From: an uncultured Prevotella sp.
Lineage (GTDB): Bacteria; Bacteroidota; Bacteroidia; Bacteroidales; Bacteroidaceae
DNA length: 64,000 nucleotides
Direction of reading: 5' to 3'
Assembly (NCBI GenBank): GCA_900317685.1
Contig: ONHQ01000001.1
Coordinates: forward strand, 116,255-180,254
Both the position numbers and the translations under genes were made by a program. Below the pieces are notes generated by a model. That model saw only the letters and a program-made list of their open reading frames with translations, was not told the DNA's origin and did not search any database. Of this stretch, positions 27,929 to 36,831 are shown piece by piece. The first letter of the stretch is position 1. Each line of letters starts with the position of its first letter.

Positions 27929-28705
27929 TTATTTCGATATAATGCCCACCTTTGTGGAGTTCAGGAATTCGATGATGTTGCGAACCTGCTCTCCGTCGGG
28001 AACCTGATCACGTATCTGCAAAGCAGCATCAAAGACGCTCACCTTGCCATTGAAGACAAGGCGATAGGCGTTGGCCACATGCTTGCGGATGCGCTCGTCG
28101 ATTTTCCAAGCCTCCATCATCGTGTTGTTAGGACCGGCATACTCAATAGGGTTACCGCCCGCAATGACGTAGGGAGGCACATCCTTGGAGAAGCGGGTAC
28201 CGGCTTGAAGCATGGCAAGATTGCCCACACGTGTACCGGCATTCTCAATGACCGATGAGGAGAAGATGACACCATCACCGATCTGGCAGTCGCCGGCAAT
28301 CTTCGTACCATAGCCAAAGACATTGAAGTCGCCTATCTTCGTGTCGTGGCTGACGTGCACGCCCTCCATGAGCATGTTGTTGTTGCCGATGACCGTCTTG
28401 CAGCCTTCGTGCGTGCCGCGGTTGATGATCACGTTCTCACGGATCACATTGTTGTCGCCGACAACCACCTCGCTGCGCTCTCCCTTAAAGGCAAAGTCCT
28501 GAGGTAGGGCACCGAGGACGGAGCCCTGATGCACCTTGTTGTTCTTGCCCAGTCTTGTGCCGTTGAGGATACTCACAAAGGGGAAGATGACACAGTTGTC
28601 ACCGATCTCCACGTAGTCCTCGATATACACAAAGGGGAATATCTTGATATTGTCACCGAGCTTCGCCTTCGGCGATACTACGGCTTTGTCACTGATGTTG
28701 TTCAT
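27929..28705 (-). CDS. lpxA: Acyl-ACP--UDP-N-acetylglucosamine O-acyltransferase
   Basis: First step of lipid A synthesis: transfers a hydroxyacyl chain to UDP-GlcNAc in the cytoplasm. The 258-residue protein is made of hexapeptide repeats (DKAVVSPKAKLGDNIKIFPFVYIED ...) forming a left-handed beta helix. HEGCKTVIGNNNMLMEGVHVSHDTKIGD carries the conserved catalytic-region histidine, and a helical C-terminus begins near residue 190. It is on the same strand as the efflux operon upstream but separated by 232 bp of repeats. A single lpxA outside the usual lpxD-lpxC-fabZ-lpxA cluster is notable; only lpxA is seen here. Confidence 0.94.
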   Translation of the reverse strand: MNNISDKAVVSPKAKLGDNIKIFPFVYIEDYVEIGDNCVIFPFVSILNGTRLGKNNKVHQGSVLGALPQDFAFKGERSEVVVGDNNVIRENVIINRGTHEGCKTVIGNNNMLMEGVHVSHDTKIGDFNVFGYGTKIAGDCQIGDGVIFSSSVIENAGTRVGNLAMLQAGTRFSKDVPPYVIAGGNPIEYAGPNNTMMEAWKIDERIRKHVANAYRLVFNGKVSVFDAALQIRDQVPDGEQVRNIIEFLNSTKVGIISK

Positions 28706-28720
28706 AATTCAATATATTTA

Positions 28721-28760
28721 GGGAGGCCTCTCCCCCATTCCCCTCCCCCGAGGGGAGGGG
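28721..28760. repeat. Pair of G/C-rich palindromes
   Basis: Hairpin GGGAG-GCCT-CTCCC (28721-28734) is followed by the perfect stem CCCCTCCCC / GGGGAGGGG (28740-28760) just upstream of lpxA. A similar C/G-run hairpin is at 58454-58473. Confidence 0.65.
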
Positions 28761-28811
28761 AGTAGTTACAGGGATAAACCTTCAAAGAAACATGGAGTTC
28801 ACGATTCGCAT

Positions 28812-28936
28812 CACTCGTAATACGTCATTCCAAATTCCAAATTCGTAATTCGAGAACTCGTAATTCGTAATTTCAAATTCGTAATTAGCGTAACTCGTAA
28901 TTGAATAACTCCTAATTCCTAATTTCTAATTCCTAA
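28812..28936. repeat. AT-rich micro-repeat (cgtaattc / cctaattc)
   Basis: About ten degenerate copies of an 8-10 bp unit (cgtaattcg, cctaattcc and variants) run up to the stop codon of the efflux outer-membrane gene. No gene is encoded. Confidence 0.7.
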
Positions 28937-28937
28937 C

Positions 28938-30329
28938 TTACTTTGCTCCCCCGCCCAAAGCATAGTAGAGGTTGACGACAGCCTGCATCTTGCTGAAGTC
29001 GTCTTGTACCTTGTTGAGCTGTGAATTGAGCAGGTTGCTCTCTGCGGTGATGACTTCAAGATAGGTGGATCCGGCGCTGGCCATCAAATTCTTTGTGTCT
29101 TCCACGTTGCGCTTGAGCACATCGATGCGTTTCTCTTCCAGTTTGCTCTTTGCGTCAGAGGCATTGTAGAGCACGAGGGCGTTGCTGACCTCACTGCCAG
29201 CGGAGAGCACGCTGTTCTGCCAGGTGTTGTAAGCCTGCTTGTACTGATCCTCAGCGACGCGAAGTCCGGCTGTGAGCTGGCCTTTTGCGAAGATGGGCTG
29301 CACGAGTGAAGCTACGGCATTCCACAGCATCTTGCCGGGATTGGTGATACCCAAGCCACCGCTGTTGGTGAAGGCACCGGTAGCGCTGATAGTCAGAGAA
29401 GGATAGAAGCGGGCGCGGGCAGCCTCTATGTTATAGAAGCAGTTGGCAAGTGCCATCTCGTTGGCGTGAACATCGGCACGGTTGCTGAGCAACTGAATGC
29501 CCACACCCGTGGAGAAATTGGTGGGAAGATTCTGATTGTCGAGGTCTCCGCGTGGGATCGCATGAGCCTGCTGACCGAGCAGCAGCGAGAGACTGTTCTC
29601 CGTTTCACGGATCTGTCTTTTGAGATCTTCCTTTTGCGTCTGCACGCTCAGATAGTTGGCCTCAGCACTTTGCACGGCGGTAGAGCGCACACCGGCGACC
29701 GACTGATGCTGTATCTTCATGATCTCCCACGTGTCCTTGGTGAGTTTCTCCATGTCGGTGACGATTTGCAGTTGCTTGTCGAGCATCAGCAGGGTGTAGT
29801 ACATGTTGGCCACATTGGCGATGAGCTTGGTCTGCACAGCGACCTGATAGTCCTTGGTCTGAAGCATCGAGACCTGGGCGGCACGCTTGGCGGCAGTGAG
29901 GTTGCCAAAGAGATTGGCATCCCAACTGGCGCTGATCGGCAGCTGATAGGTCTTGGTCGCCTTGCTGTAATCCCATGAGGTGATGGTCCCCTGCGGCGTG
30001 AAGGAGATGCCCGGCAGGAACGCGAGCTTGGCAGCCTTGAGCTGAGCCTCAGCCATATCCACGTTGAGCGCCGCGTTGAGCAGGTCGGGATTGTTGGTCA
30101 GACACGTGCTGATGAGCGACTGCAACTGTGGGTCAGTGAACACCGACCTCCAGGGAATGTTGGCGAAGCTGGTCGTGTCGGTCACGGCAAGCGTGTCGGT
30201 GTTGCTCACCGCGTCGCGCACCAGCCCGGAGGTGTTGACCTGTGGCCGCTCATATTTTCCGTAAAGGCTCTTGCAGCCCGTCATGGCGACGGCTGCAAGA
30301 CCTGTAAGTATGAACTGATATATCTTCAT
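28938..30329 (-). CDS. RND efflux outer-membrane lipoprotein (TolC/OprM-like)
   Basis: Outer-membrane channel of a tripartite drug-efflux pump, 463 residues. The N-terminus MKIYQFILTGLAAVAMTGCK has a lipobox (AMTGC), so the mature protein should be lipid-anchored. Two outer-membrane efflux repeats follow, with coiled-coil helices (AALNVDMAEAQLKAAKLAFLPG; ARFYPSLTISATGAF; SELNKVQDDFSKMQAVVNLYYALGGG-like end). It starts 22 bp after the stop of the inner-membrane pump gene, so the three efflux genes form an operon. Confidence 0.95.
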   Translation of the reverse strand: MKIYQFILTGLAAVAMTGCKSLYGKYERPQVNTSGLVRDAVSNTDTLAVTDTTSFANIPWRSVFTDPQLQSLISTCLTNNPDLLNAALNVDMAEAQLKAAKLAFLPGISFTPQGTITSWDYSKATKTYQLPISASWDANLFGNLTAAKRAAQVSMLQTKDYQVAVQTKLIANVANMYYTLLMLDKQLQIVTDMEKLTKDTWEIMKIQHQSVAGVRSTAVQSAEANYLSVQTQKEDLKRQIRETENSLSLLLGQQAHAIPRGDLDNQNLPTNFSTGVGIQLLSNRADVHANEMALANCFYNIEAARARFYPSLTISATGAFTNSGGLGITNPGKMLWNAVASLVQPIFAKGQLTAGLRVAEDQYKQAYNTWQNSVLSAGSEVSNALVLYNASDAKSKLEEKRIDVLKRNVEDTKNLMASAGSTYLEVITAESNLLNSQLNKVQDDFSKMQAVVNLYYALGGGAK

Positions 30330-30351
30330 ATTTTCGAAACTCTACGTTTTG

Positions 30352-33300
30352 TTACTTTGTATACGCGTCAGTGTAAGGCACTTGCTTGTCTGCGTGAGCG
30401 TACTGCTCAAGCTCTGCCTTTACCTCCTCGTTCTCTTCGTCTTCGAACTTCATCGGCTTGATCTTCTCCTGCAACCACTGGAAGATGCAGAACAGAGCAG
30501 GCACGACAAAGATCTGGATGAGCGTACCGATGAGCATACCACCAACGGCGGCGGCACCTAACGTCTGGTTTCCGTTCTTGCCTACACCAGAGGCGAACAT
30601 CAGAGGCAACAGACCGATGACCATTGCCAATGAGGTCATCAGGATAGGACGCAGACGGGCGGCGGCACCGAGGATGGCTGAATAATTGATGGCCATACCA
30701 GTCTCACGACGCTCCAAAGCAAACTGCACGATCAAGATGGCGTTCTTTGACAACAGACCGATCAACATGATGAGCGAGATCTGCATGTAGATGTCATTGT
30801 TGTGGCCGAAGAGGTTGGTGAAGGCAAAGGCACCGGCCAAACCGAACGGCACGGACAGCAACACTGACAACGGCAGGATGTAGCTCTCGTACTGTGCACT
30901 CAGAATCAGGTAGACGAATACCAGACAGAGAATAAAGATCAGTGCTGTGGAGTTGCTCGACTCAGCCTCGGAGCGGCTCAGACCGGAGTATTCATAGCCA
31001 TAACCAGTCGGCAGGTTGTCCTTAGCCACTTCCTCGATGGCCTTCATCACCTGTCCGGACGAGTAGCCGTCGTTGGCGTTGACACTGACATTGATGGCGG
31101 TGAAGAGGTTGAAACGGTTGATGTTGGACGGGCCGTAGACCTTTTTCAGTCTGACAAACTCACTCACCGGAGCCATGTCGCCTGTAGCTGTGCGCACATA
31201 GATGCGGGAAAGACCGTCGGGTGACATACGGCTTGCCACGTCGCCCTCCACCATCACACGGAAGAGTTTGCCGAAGGCATTGAAGTTGGATGCATACAAA
31301 CCACCATAATAACCCTGAAGCACGGAGAGCACCACCTTAGGCGAGATGCCGGCCTGCTTGGTCTTGGCAACATCCACGTCGACCATATACTGTGGATAGT
31401 TAGGGTTGTAGGATGTCATAGCCTGCTGGATCTCCGGACGCTTGTTCAGTTCGGCCAGGAAGCTCTTCGTGACATTGTAGAACTTGTTCAGGTCGCCACC
31501 CGTCTTGTCCTGCATGGTCATCGTCACACCGTTCTGCACGGAGAAACCAGGAATCATAGGAGGACCGAAGGCCAGGATCTGTGCGTCCTTGATGCTGGCA
31601 GTCTGCTTATAGATCATGCCAAGCACCGAGTTCTGCTCGTAAGGATTGACGACGAGAGCCATCGGGTCCTTGTCGTGGATGGCGCGCTTGATGCGGTCAG
31701 TGATGCCGCCGGCACGGTCCTCAAAGGACTTCAGCTTGATGATGAACGTAGCCTGGTCAGATCCCTGACCTGCAATGAAGTTATAACCAATGATAGCGTT
31801 GCGGTGGAGGATGGCCGGGTTGTTGGCCAGCATCTTGTCGACTTCTTTCACAATCTCCTTGGTGCGCTCCTGTGAGGTACCAGGATTGGCCGAGATAGTC
31901 ACGAAGATGGTACCCGTATCCTCGTCAGGCACAAGACCCGTCTTGGTGGTATTCATCAGAATGGCCAGTGCGGCGATACCTACGACGACAATGCCAGCGG
32001 TGATGATGCGGTGATTGATCACGCGCTCGACACCTTTCTTATATTTATTGGTGGTCTTCTCAAACACGCGGTTGAAGCCGGCGTGGAAGCGGGCCACAAA
32101 ACTCTTGTTGCTTTCGTTCTCCTCAGCTTTGTGAGGTTTCAGGAACATGGCGCAAAGGGCAGGAGAGAGTGTCAAGGCGTTGACAGCCGAGATGACGATA
32201 CTCACAGCCATGGTCACACCGAACTCGCGGTAGAAGGTACCGCTTGTGCCACCCATAAACGACACAGGGATGAACACGGCAGCCATGACGAGCGTGATGG
32301 AGATGATGGCGCTGGAGATCTCGTTCATGGCGTCGATAGCAGCCGTGAGCGAGTTGTCGTAGCCTTGGTCAAGCTTGGCGTGGACGGCCTCGACGACCAC
32401 GATGGCATCATCGACCACGATGGCGATAGCCAACAGCAACGCCGACAGCGTCAGCAAGTTGATGGAGAATCCAAAGATCCACAGGAAGAAGAAGGTACCT
32501 ATCAAAGCTACCGGTACGGCGATCATTGGGATGAGCGTAGAGCGGAGATCCTGCAGGAAGATATACACCACGATGAACACAAGGAACAGCGTGATGAACA
32601 GCGTCATCACCACCTCATGGATGGAGGCGAAGAGGAAGTCGGTCACGTCATACATCGTGACGATCTTCATCCCCGGCGGCATGCTCTTCTGCTGCTCAGC
32701 AAGAGCGGCCTTTACGTCAGTAGCAATCTGTGTAGCGTTAGATCCTGCGATCTGCTGCACCATACCCATACAGGCAGGCTGTCCGTCGTTGTCCAGACTC
32801 ACGTTGTACATCAGTGAGCCGAGTTCGATCTTGGCTACATCCTTGAGCTTCAGCGTCTGACCGGTGGTCTTACTCGTGAGGATAATGTTCTCATACTCCA
32901 TCGGCTGTGACAGACGTCCCTTGTAGCGCAGAGTGTATTCATAAGCCACGTTGGAGTTTTCACCGAACTTACCCGGTGCAGCCTCGATATTCTGTTCAGC
33001 AAGCACACCAAGGATGTCCGATGGCATCAGTCCGTACTCCTTCATCTTGTCCGGCTTGAGCCAGATACGCATGGAGTAGTTGGCGGTAGAAGGGCTCTGC
33101 ACGTCACCCACACCATTGATACGCTTGATGAGCGGTACGATGTTGATGTTGTTGTAGTTCGTGACAAACTGACCGTCATAGCGTCCGTCGGAGGTGACGG
33201 CGTACATGATGACGTTAGAGGTCTGACGCTTGGTGACGGTCACACCGACCTGCGTAACCTCAGAAGGCAAGAGAGCCTGAGCTTGGGAGACACGGTTCTG

Positions 33301-33624
33301 CACGTTCACGGCAGCCATATCCGGGTCTGCGCCCTGCTTGAAGTACACGGTGATCATACACATACCATCGTTGGTGGTCTGCGAGGTCATGTAGGTCATG
33401 TTCTCCACACCATTGATGCTTTCCTCCAAAGGCACGGCAACAGACTTCATCACCGTTTCGGCATCTGCACCCTGATAGGAGGCCTGCACCATGATGGTTG
33501 GTGGGGCTATGTCCGGGTATTGCTCGATAGGCAGTGACACCAATCCGATGGTACCTAACAGCACAAGCAGGATAGACACCACGGTGGAGAGCACCGGACG
33601 CTTGATAAAATTAGTAAATGTCAT
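30352..33624 (-). CDS. RND efflux pump permease, HAE1 (AcrB) type
   Basis: Proton-driven inner-membrane exporter of hydrophobic or amphiphilic compounds, 1090 residues. Features include the N-terminal FIKRPVLSTVVSILLVLLG helix, twelve predicted membrane segments in two halves, and the proton-relay aspartates D405-D406 in AIVVDDAIVVVEAV, aligned to D407/D408 of AcrB. The C-terminal tail after the last helix is charged (KPMKFEDEENEEVKAELEQY). It lies between the adaptor gene (142-bp repeat spacer) and the outer-membrane gene (22 bp). Substrates are unknown. Confidence 0.97.
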   Translation of the reverse strand: MTFTNFIKRPVLSTVVSILLVLLGTIGLVSLPIEQYPDIAPPTIMVQASYQGADAETVMKSVAVPLEESINGVENMTYMTSQTTNDGMCMITVYFKQGADPDMAAVNVQNRVSQAQALLPSEVTQVGVTVTKRQTSNVIMYAVTSDGRYDGQFVTNYNNINIVPLIKRINGVGDVQSPSTANYSMRIWLKPDKMKEYGLMPSDILGVLAEQNIEAAPGKFGENSNVAYEYTLRYKGRLSQPMEYENIILTSKTTGQTLKLKDVAKIELGSLMYNVSLDNDGQPACMGMVQQIAGSNATQIATDVKAALAEQQKSMPPGMKIVTMYDVTDFLFASIHEVVMTLFITLFLVFIVVYIFLQDLRSTLIPMIAVPVALIGTFFFLWIFGFSINLLTLSALLLAIAIVVDDAIVVVEAVHAKLDQGYDNSLTAAIDAMNEISSAIISITLVMAAVFIPVSFMGGTSGTFYREFGVTMAVSIVISAVNALTLSPALCAMFLKPHKAEENESNKSFVARFHAGFNRVFEKTTNKYKKGVERVINHRIITAGIVVVGIAALAILMNTTKTGLVPDEDTGTIFVTISANPGTSQERTKEIVKEVDKMLANNPAILHRNAIIGYNFIAGQGSDQATFIIKLKSFEDRAGGITDRIKRAIHDKDPMALVVNPYEQNSVLGMIYKQTASIKDAQILAFGPPMIPGFSVQNGVTMTMQDKTGGDLNKFYNVTKSFLAELNKRPEIQQAMTSYNPNYPQYMVDVDVAKTKQAGISPKVVLSVLQGYYGGLYASNFNAFGKLFRVMVEGDVASRMSPDGLSRIYVRTATGDMAPVSEFVRLKKVYGPSNINRFNLFTAINVSVNANDGYSSGQVMKAIEEVAKDNLPTGYGYEYSGLSRSEAESSNSTALIFILCLVFVYLILSAQYESYILPLSVLLSVPFGLAGAFAFTNLFGHNNDIYMQISLIMLIGLLSKNAILIVQFALERRETGMAINYSAILGAAARLRPILMTSLAMVIGLLPLMFASGVGKNGNQTLGAAAVGGMLIGTLIQIFVVPALFCIFQWLQEKIKPMKFEDEENEEVKAELEQYAHADKQVPYTDAYTK

Positions 33625-33629
33625 ATTCT

Positions 33630-33766
33630 TCTAAATGTTGAATGATGAATGATAAATGATGAGGAATGTTGAATGATGAATGTTCAATGATGACTTAATG
33701 GCGCCACGGCCACTCGTCGCTGAACACCGTCAACATTCAACAATCAACATTCATCATTTCTTTATT
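33630..33766. repeat. AT-rich micro-repeat (gaatgttgaatgatg) in the efflux operon
   Basis: The spacer between the adaptor and pump genes contains several copies of gttgaatgatgaatg and the inverted form cattcaacaatcaacattcatc, flanking a short unique core (about 33697-33729). Confidence 0.65.
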
Positions 33767-34966
33767 TTATTTTCCTGTCATTGCCTTGACGAAGCCCTTT
33801 GCCGTTCCCTGCTCTTTGGCGAGATTGGCTGCGTCGTCGATCTTCTTTTGATATTGCTCTTCAGTGAGCGGTTTGATCTGCTCGCCATCGGTGAGCTTGC
33901 TGATGCCTTTGGAGACATAGCGGTCACCTGCGTTCAATCCGGAAGTGACGATATAGTTCTGTCCGTCGTTTTGTGGGTTGACAGTAATCTCGGTATATTT
34001 CACCTTGTTGTCCTTGTCGACCTTATATACGAAGTACTTGTCCTGAACCTGAGAGGTAGCCTCCTGCGGGATGCTGATGATGTTGTTGCTCACGTGCGGC
34101 ACGATGATCTGACCTGCACCGCCGCTCTTCAGCAGTCCTTGAGGGTTGGGGAAGTGGGCGATCAGTGTGTAAGCACCTGTGGTAGCGTCAATGACACCGC
34201 TCATCTTCACGACGCGTCCGGGCTGGTTGTAGACTGTACCGTCGGCCAACTGTAGTTTCACGGTTGGCATCTCACGCATGACGCCGGCTACGCTGCCTGC
34301 CGTCTTTGACATGCCGAGGATGTCGGCCTCACTCATTGAGAAGAACACCTCCACGGTGGAGACATCACTGACTGTTGTCAGCGTGCTCTGAGCAGAGACG
34401 AGGGCTCCCTTCTTAAACGGCAGGGAGCCGACAACGCCTGACGCCGGAGCGGTCACTGTGCACCATGCAAGCGTCTCGCGGGCAGAGGCGAGGCTGGCGC
34501 GGGCCTGGGCCACCTGAGCCTCAGCGGTCTTGTAGCTGTTCAATGCGGTCTCCAGCTCATACTGACCGATGATGTGCTGGGCGAAAAGCTTCTTATTGTT
34601 CAGATAGGTCAGTTTAGTAGTGTTGGCCTGTGCGATAGCTGTGTTCAATGCTGCCAGAGACTGACTGACGGCGGCACGGTAGGTCTCGCTGTCGATGGTG
34701 AACATCACCTGACCGGCGCGCACATACTGTCCTTCGTGGACATACACATTGGTGATATACCCAGAAAGTTTTGGGTGTACCTCCACATCCTGAATACCCT
34801 TGATGGTTGCCGGATAAGTGGTCTGCATGTCGGCGCTTGACTCGCCGACAGTGCGCACGGCAAACTCATTGTCTTGAAGGTCAGCCAGGCCGCCGCCGCT
34901 CTTCTTTCCACATGAAACGAGAGAAAGCGCAGCCAAAGCTACGAACATACAATTTTTAATTTTCAT
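33767..34966 (-). CDS. RND efflux periplasmic adaptor lipoprotein (AcrA-like)
   Basis: Membrane-fusion protein linking the pump to the outer-membrane channel; 399 residues. The N-terminus MKIKNCMFVALAALSLVSCG has a lipobox (LVSCG). HlyD/AcrA family blocks are visible: YPATIKGIQDVEVHPKLSGYI, VHEGQYVRAGQVMFTID (lipoyl-like half), a coiled-coil hairpin (about 95-160), and the second lipoyl half CTVTAPASGVVGSLPFKKGALV. First gene of the efflux operon, behind a promoter at 35044-35051. No regulator gene is adjacent. Confidence 0.95.
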   Translation of the reverse strand: MKIKNCMFVALAALSLVSCGKKSGGGLADLQDNEFAVRTVGESSADMQTTYPATIKGIQDVEVHPKLSGYITNVYVHEGQYVRAGQVMFTIDSETYRAAVSQSLAALNTAIAQANTTKLTYLNNKKLFAQHIIGQYELETALNSYKTAEAQVAQARASLASARETLAWCTVTAPASGVVGSLPFKKGALVSAQSTLTTVSDVSTVEVFFSMSEADILGMSKTAGSVAGVMREMPTVKLQLADGTVYNQPGRVVKMSGVIDATTGAYTLIAHFPNPQGLLKSGGAGQIIVPHVSNNIISIPQEATSQVQDKYFVYKVDKDNKVKYTEITVNPQNDGQNYIVTSGLNAGDRYVSKGISKLTDGEQIKPLTEEQYQKKIDDAANLAKEQGTAKGFVKAMTGK

Positions 34967-35043
34967 ACCTATATTATATATAACGTTTAATTTCTTTGTG
35001 TTTAAAAAGCTTGGAGCAGGACATAATCTCTCCTTTCATCGTG

Positions 35044-35051
35044 CAAAGTTA
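35044..35051 (-). promoter_or_regulatory. -7 box of the efflux operon
   Basis: Minus-strand TAACTTTG (35051-35044), about 78 nt upstream of the adaptor start codon. Confidence 0.55.
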
Positions 35052-35208
35052 GCCATTCTTGATGAAAACTCAAAACGCCCCGTGAGTTTTTTAACATTAG
35101 TTCGTGTTTTTGTATTCACACTAACAATTAGCTCTTTACACGTCTGTTGATAATTTCTTTTGGCCTTGGTAATGGGCGAACAGTAAATGTGTGTTTATGA
35201 ACAACAGC

Positions 35209-35790
35209 TTACTTTTCTGCTGTCTGCAAGTGTCGCATTTCGTGCCCTCCCCATGTTGCGTCGTTGACATATTCAAAGCCCAGACTTCGATAGAGACGTT
35301 CTGCTCCTGGATTGCCTTTGTCTACGAGCAGTCCGACAGGCTGCCTCTGACCCTTCTGATCGATGAGCTTTTTCAGCAACAGCGTAGCGAGTCCTTGATG
35401 ACGGTAGCTTTCGTTGACAGCAAGCGAGTCGATATAGTACTCTCCGGCCTGCGTCTCGTCGTCCATGCCACGGAAGTCCTGTTCCAGGAACTCCTTGGCT
35501 GCCTGCAGGAAAGTTTCGCGCAATCGGTGCAAATCAGCGCCATCGTAGCCTACGATGACACCGGCTACCACCGGATGACCATCGGTTGTGTTGTCATCGA
35601 GTGCCACCATCGCGTTGCGATAGCTGTATTGGCTGTCGTCTCTTCTGACCAGTGCTATCATCATGCGATGGAAGTCCTCTAAAGTGTGGCTTGGCCCTGC
35701 GAAGTTCTGACAACACTCGTGGTTCATCGCCAACATGATGAGAGAGGCGATAGACTCAGCTTGTTCGATGGATGCTGGAACGATTTTCAT
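35209..35790 (-). CDS. GNAT family N-acetyltransferase
   Basis: A 193-residue acetyl-CoA-dependent acyltransferase. The segment YYIDSLAVNESYRHQGLATLLLKKLI contains the acetyl-CoA-binding motif (R-H-Q-G-L-A), and NPGAERLYRSLGFEYV is the typical beta6-alpha4 end. The substrate cannot be told from sequence. It lies 109 bp after the radical SAM gene on the same strand. The gene stands between two operons and shows no functional link to either. Confidence 0.9.
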   Translation of the reverse strand: MKIVPASIEQAESIASLIMLAMNHECCQNFAGPSHTLEDFHRMMIALVRRDDSQYSYRNAMVALDDNTTDGHPVVAGVIVGYDGADLHRLRETFLQAAKEFLEQDFRGMDDETQAGEYYIDSLAVNESYRHQGLATLLLKKLIDQKGQRQPVGLLVDKGNPGAERLYRSLGFEYVNDATWGGHEMRHLQTAEK

Positions 35791-35899
35791 AAATATAATC
35801 TATATTTGATAGCCCGACGAAAGTCAAGTGTTGATCATGTGAAAGTATTTCTATGCCTGGAGATGAAACCGTGCTTTACTTGTGAACAGGTCTTTTGCT

Positions 35900-36667
35900 T
35901 TAATACGAAGCCGTGCAGGGAATGCCCAATGCAATGACGCGGTCGCGGATAGCATCCAGTTCCTCATGTGAAGCCTTGCGCAGTTTTTGGTCTGGCGTCT
36001 CGCGGTCGATGGTATAGACCATCACTTCTTGCGGCTGAATGTATTTGACAGCGTCGAGCCACGGCGCCACATATTCTTCACCCGTATTGTCCGTGCCGTC
36101 GCCTTTCATGAACATGGTCTGGATGATCACGTGTCCCTTGAACCATCGCATGTTCTCAATGATGTCCTGAACATCGTAGGAGGGCTGCGTTGGACGATCC
36201 ACCTTACGGATATAGTCCATGCTGACCGTATCAAGTTTCAGAATGTTGTTGTCCACTTTCAGCAGAGCCTTGCGGATGTCGTCATGTCCGGAGAAGGTGG
36301 CATTGCTTAGCACACTGATCTTTGCTTTCGGGCACCACTTGTCGCGCAGTCGGATGGTATCGTCAATGATGCCGGGGAATTCGGGATGGCTGGTGGGCTC
36401 ACCATTTCCCGCGAAGGTAAGCACGTCGGGATGCTCCTGGTCGTTGTGCATCTTGATGAGCTGCTTTTCCAAAGCTTCCGCCACCTGCTGCCGCGTAGGA
36501 TGAGGTGAATGTGTGCGGCGGTCCTTGTTAAAGCCACATTCACAATACAGGCAATCGAAGGTGCATATCTTTCCGTCTGCCGGCATCAGGTTCACGCCTA
36601 AGCTCAGTCCTAAACGGCGGCTGTGAACCGGTCCGTAGATGGGACTGGGATAAATAACAGTACTCAT
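35900..36667 (-). CDS. Radical SAM protein
   Basis: A 255-residue radical S-adenosylmethionine enzyme. The [4Fe-4S] motif C35-x3-C39-x2-C42 sits in KICTFDCLYCECG, and the GNGEPT motif (TFAGNGEPTSHPEF) binds the SAM amino group. The start IYPSPIYGPVHSRRLGLSLGVNL resembles COG0731-type proteins related to tRNA wybutosine enzymes, which in bacteria remain uncharacterised. Its own promoter is at 36702-36709, divergent from ftsX. I make no substrate claim. Confidence 0.92.
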   Translation of the reverse strand: MSTVIYPSPIYGPVHSRRLGLSLGVNLMPADGKICTFDCLYCECGFNKDRRTHSPHPTRQQVAEALEKQLIKMHNDQEHPDVLTFAGNGEPTSHPEFPGIIDDTIRLRDKWCPKAKISVLSNATFSGHDDIRKALLKVDNNILKLDTVSMDYIRKVDRPTQPSYDVQDIIENMRWFKGHVIIQTMFMKGDGTDNTGEEYVAPWLDAVKYIQPQEVMVYTIDRETPDQKLRKASHEELDAIRDRVIALGIPCTASY

Positions 36668-36701
36668 AATAGCTATACTCTAATTTTACATTTGTCTTGA
36701 G

Positions 36702-36709
36702 CAAAGTTA
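36702..36709 (-). promoter_or_regulatory. -7 box of the radical SAM gene
   Basis: Minus-strand TAACTTTG (36709-36702) 35 nt upstream of the start codon; divergent from the ftsX promoter 85 bp away. Confidence 0.55.
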
Positions 36710-36794
36710 ATAAAAATATATCATTATCGGTGCTTTTCTTCTTGATTATTTGGTTAATGCAAGTTAATCATCTCTTTCTCTCTAATATTTTGAT

Positions 36795-36802
36795 TAACTT
36801 TG
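36795..36802 (+). promoter_or_regulatory. -7 box of the ftsX operon
   Basis: TAACTTTG at 36795-36802, 30 nt before the ftsX start at 36832. No obvious TTG -33 element. Confidence 0.55.
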
Positions 36803-36831
36803 TATCCAAATGCAAGATTTTGACCACTGCA

